In this document: positions 63,941 through 64,000 of the stretch, in pieces
Numbering within the stretch: the first letter of the stretch is position 1
Layout: each line of letters starts with the position of its first letter
Translations under genes and position numbers: made by a program
Assembly (NCBI GenBank): GCA_037179385.1
Contig: CM074190.1
Coordinates: 7,702,284 to 7,766,283 of the forward strand
Direction of reading: 5' to 3'
DNA: 64,000 nt
DNA from: Holothuria scabra
Taxonomy: Eukaryota > Echinodermata > Holothuroidea > Aspidochirotida > Holothuriidae
Notes under the pieces: model-generated
Database searches by the model: none
Told to the model about the DNA's origin: nothing
The model's input: only the letters and a program-made list of their open reading frames with translations

Positions 63941-64000
63941 CGTTGCGCATCTCTCTGTTTATCCCATAGAAATCCTAAGCTTTAGGTGGAAGGGGCGTCC

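Overview
This is eukaryotic, metazoan-type DNA. It is AT-rich and intron-rich and carries Ty3/gypsy, Penelope-like, hAT-like and piggyBac-like transposable elements, microsatellites and a tRNA-derived SINE. It has no prokaryotic operon structure. The mix of elements, plus the frequent TAGGCCT words, suggests a marine invertebrate, perhaps an echinoderm or a relative. That is an inference, not a proof.

The one host gene I can support lies on the + strand from about 11.1 to 47.1 kb. Sixteen coding exons chain together with GT/AG borders and matching phases at all fifteen introns, giving a predicted protein of 978 residues. It has a ~430-residue charged, probably disordered N-terminus. Two FYVE-type zinc modules follow (residues ~439-510 and ~601-687), then a ~290-residue helical/coiled-coil tail. 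The layout recalls yeast Vac1/Pep7 and rabenosyn-5 (endosomal Rab/PI3P effectors), but neither FYVE module has the canonical basic R(R/K)HHCR patch, and the second lacks one zinc-ligand Cys. Two further exon-like segments downstream (47236-47350 and 47642-47739) join in phase and could be an alternative 3' end.

Layout. 0-11 kb: decayed repeats, including a nine-unit minisatellite with nuclear-receptor DR1-like words inserted in a split MITE-like element. 11-12.1 kb: exon 1. 12.1-27.5 kb: intron 1, holding an 8.3-kb Ty3/gypsy element (minus strand, 283-bp LTRs), a hAT-like element with a perfect 8-bp target duplication, a piggyBac-type MITE and a foldback element. 27.5-47.1 kb: exons 2-16, with a 2.4-kb unclassified DNA element in intron 4 and small MITEs and SINEs in other introns. 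48.1-52.4 kb: Penelope-like element remnants, (TA)n tracts and another hAT-like element. 52.4-57.8 kb: repeats and a second, inverted copy of the unclassified element. 57.9-63.6 kb: a second, different Ty3/gypsy element (minus strand, 648/677-bp LTRs, gag missing). 63.6-64 kb: a repeat matching intron 4.

The most striking observations are these. The two different Ty3/gypsy elements sit at the same base position in two copies of one short host repeat. The first has a textbook -1 frameshift heptamer (T TTA AAC) directly before the gag stop. An apparently unclassified DNA-element family with CATAGGYGGC termini and 5-bp duplications shares an internal ~180-bp module with hAT-like elements. The dual, degenerate FYVE protein may be a little-described endosomal adaptor.
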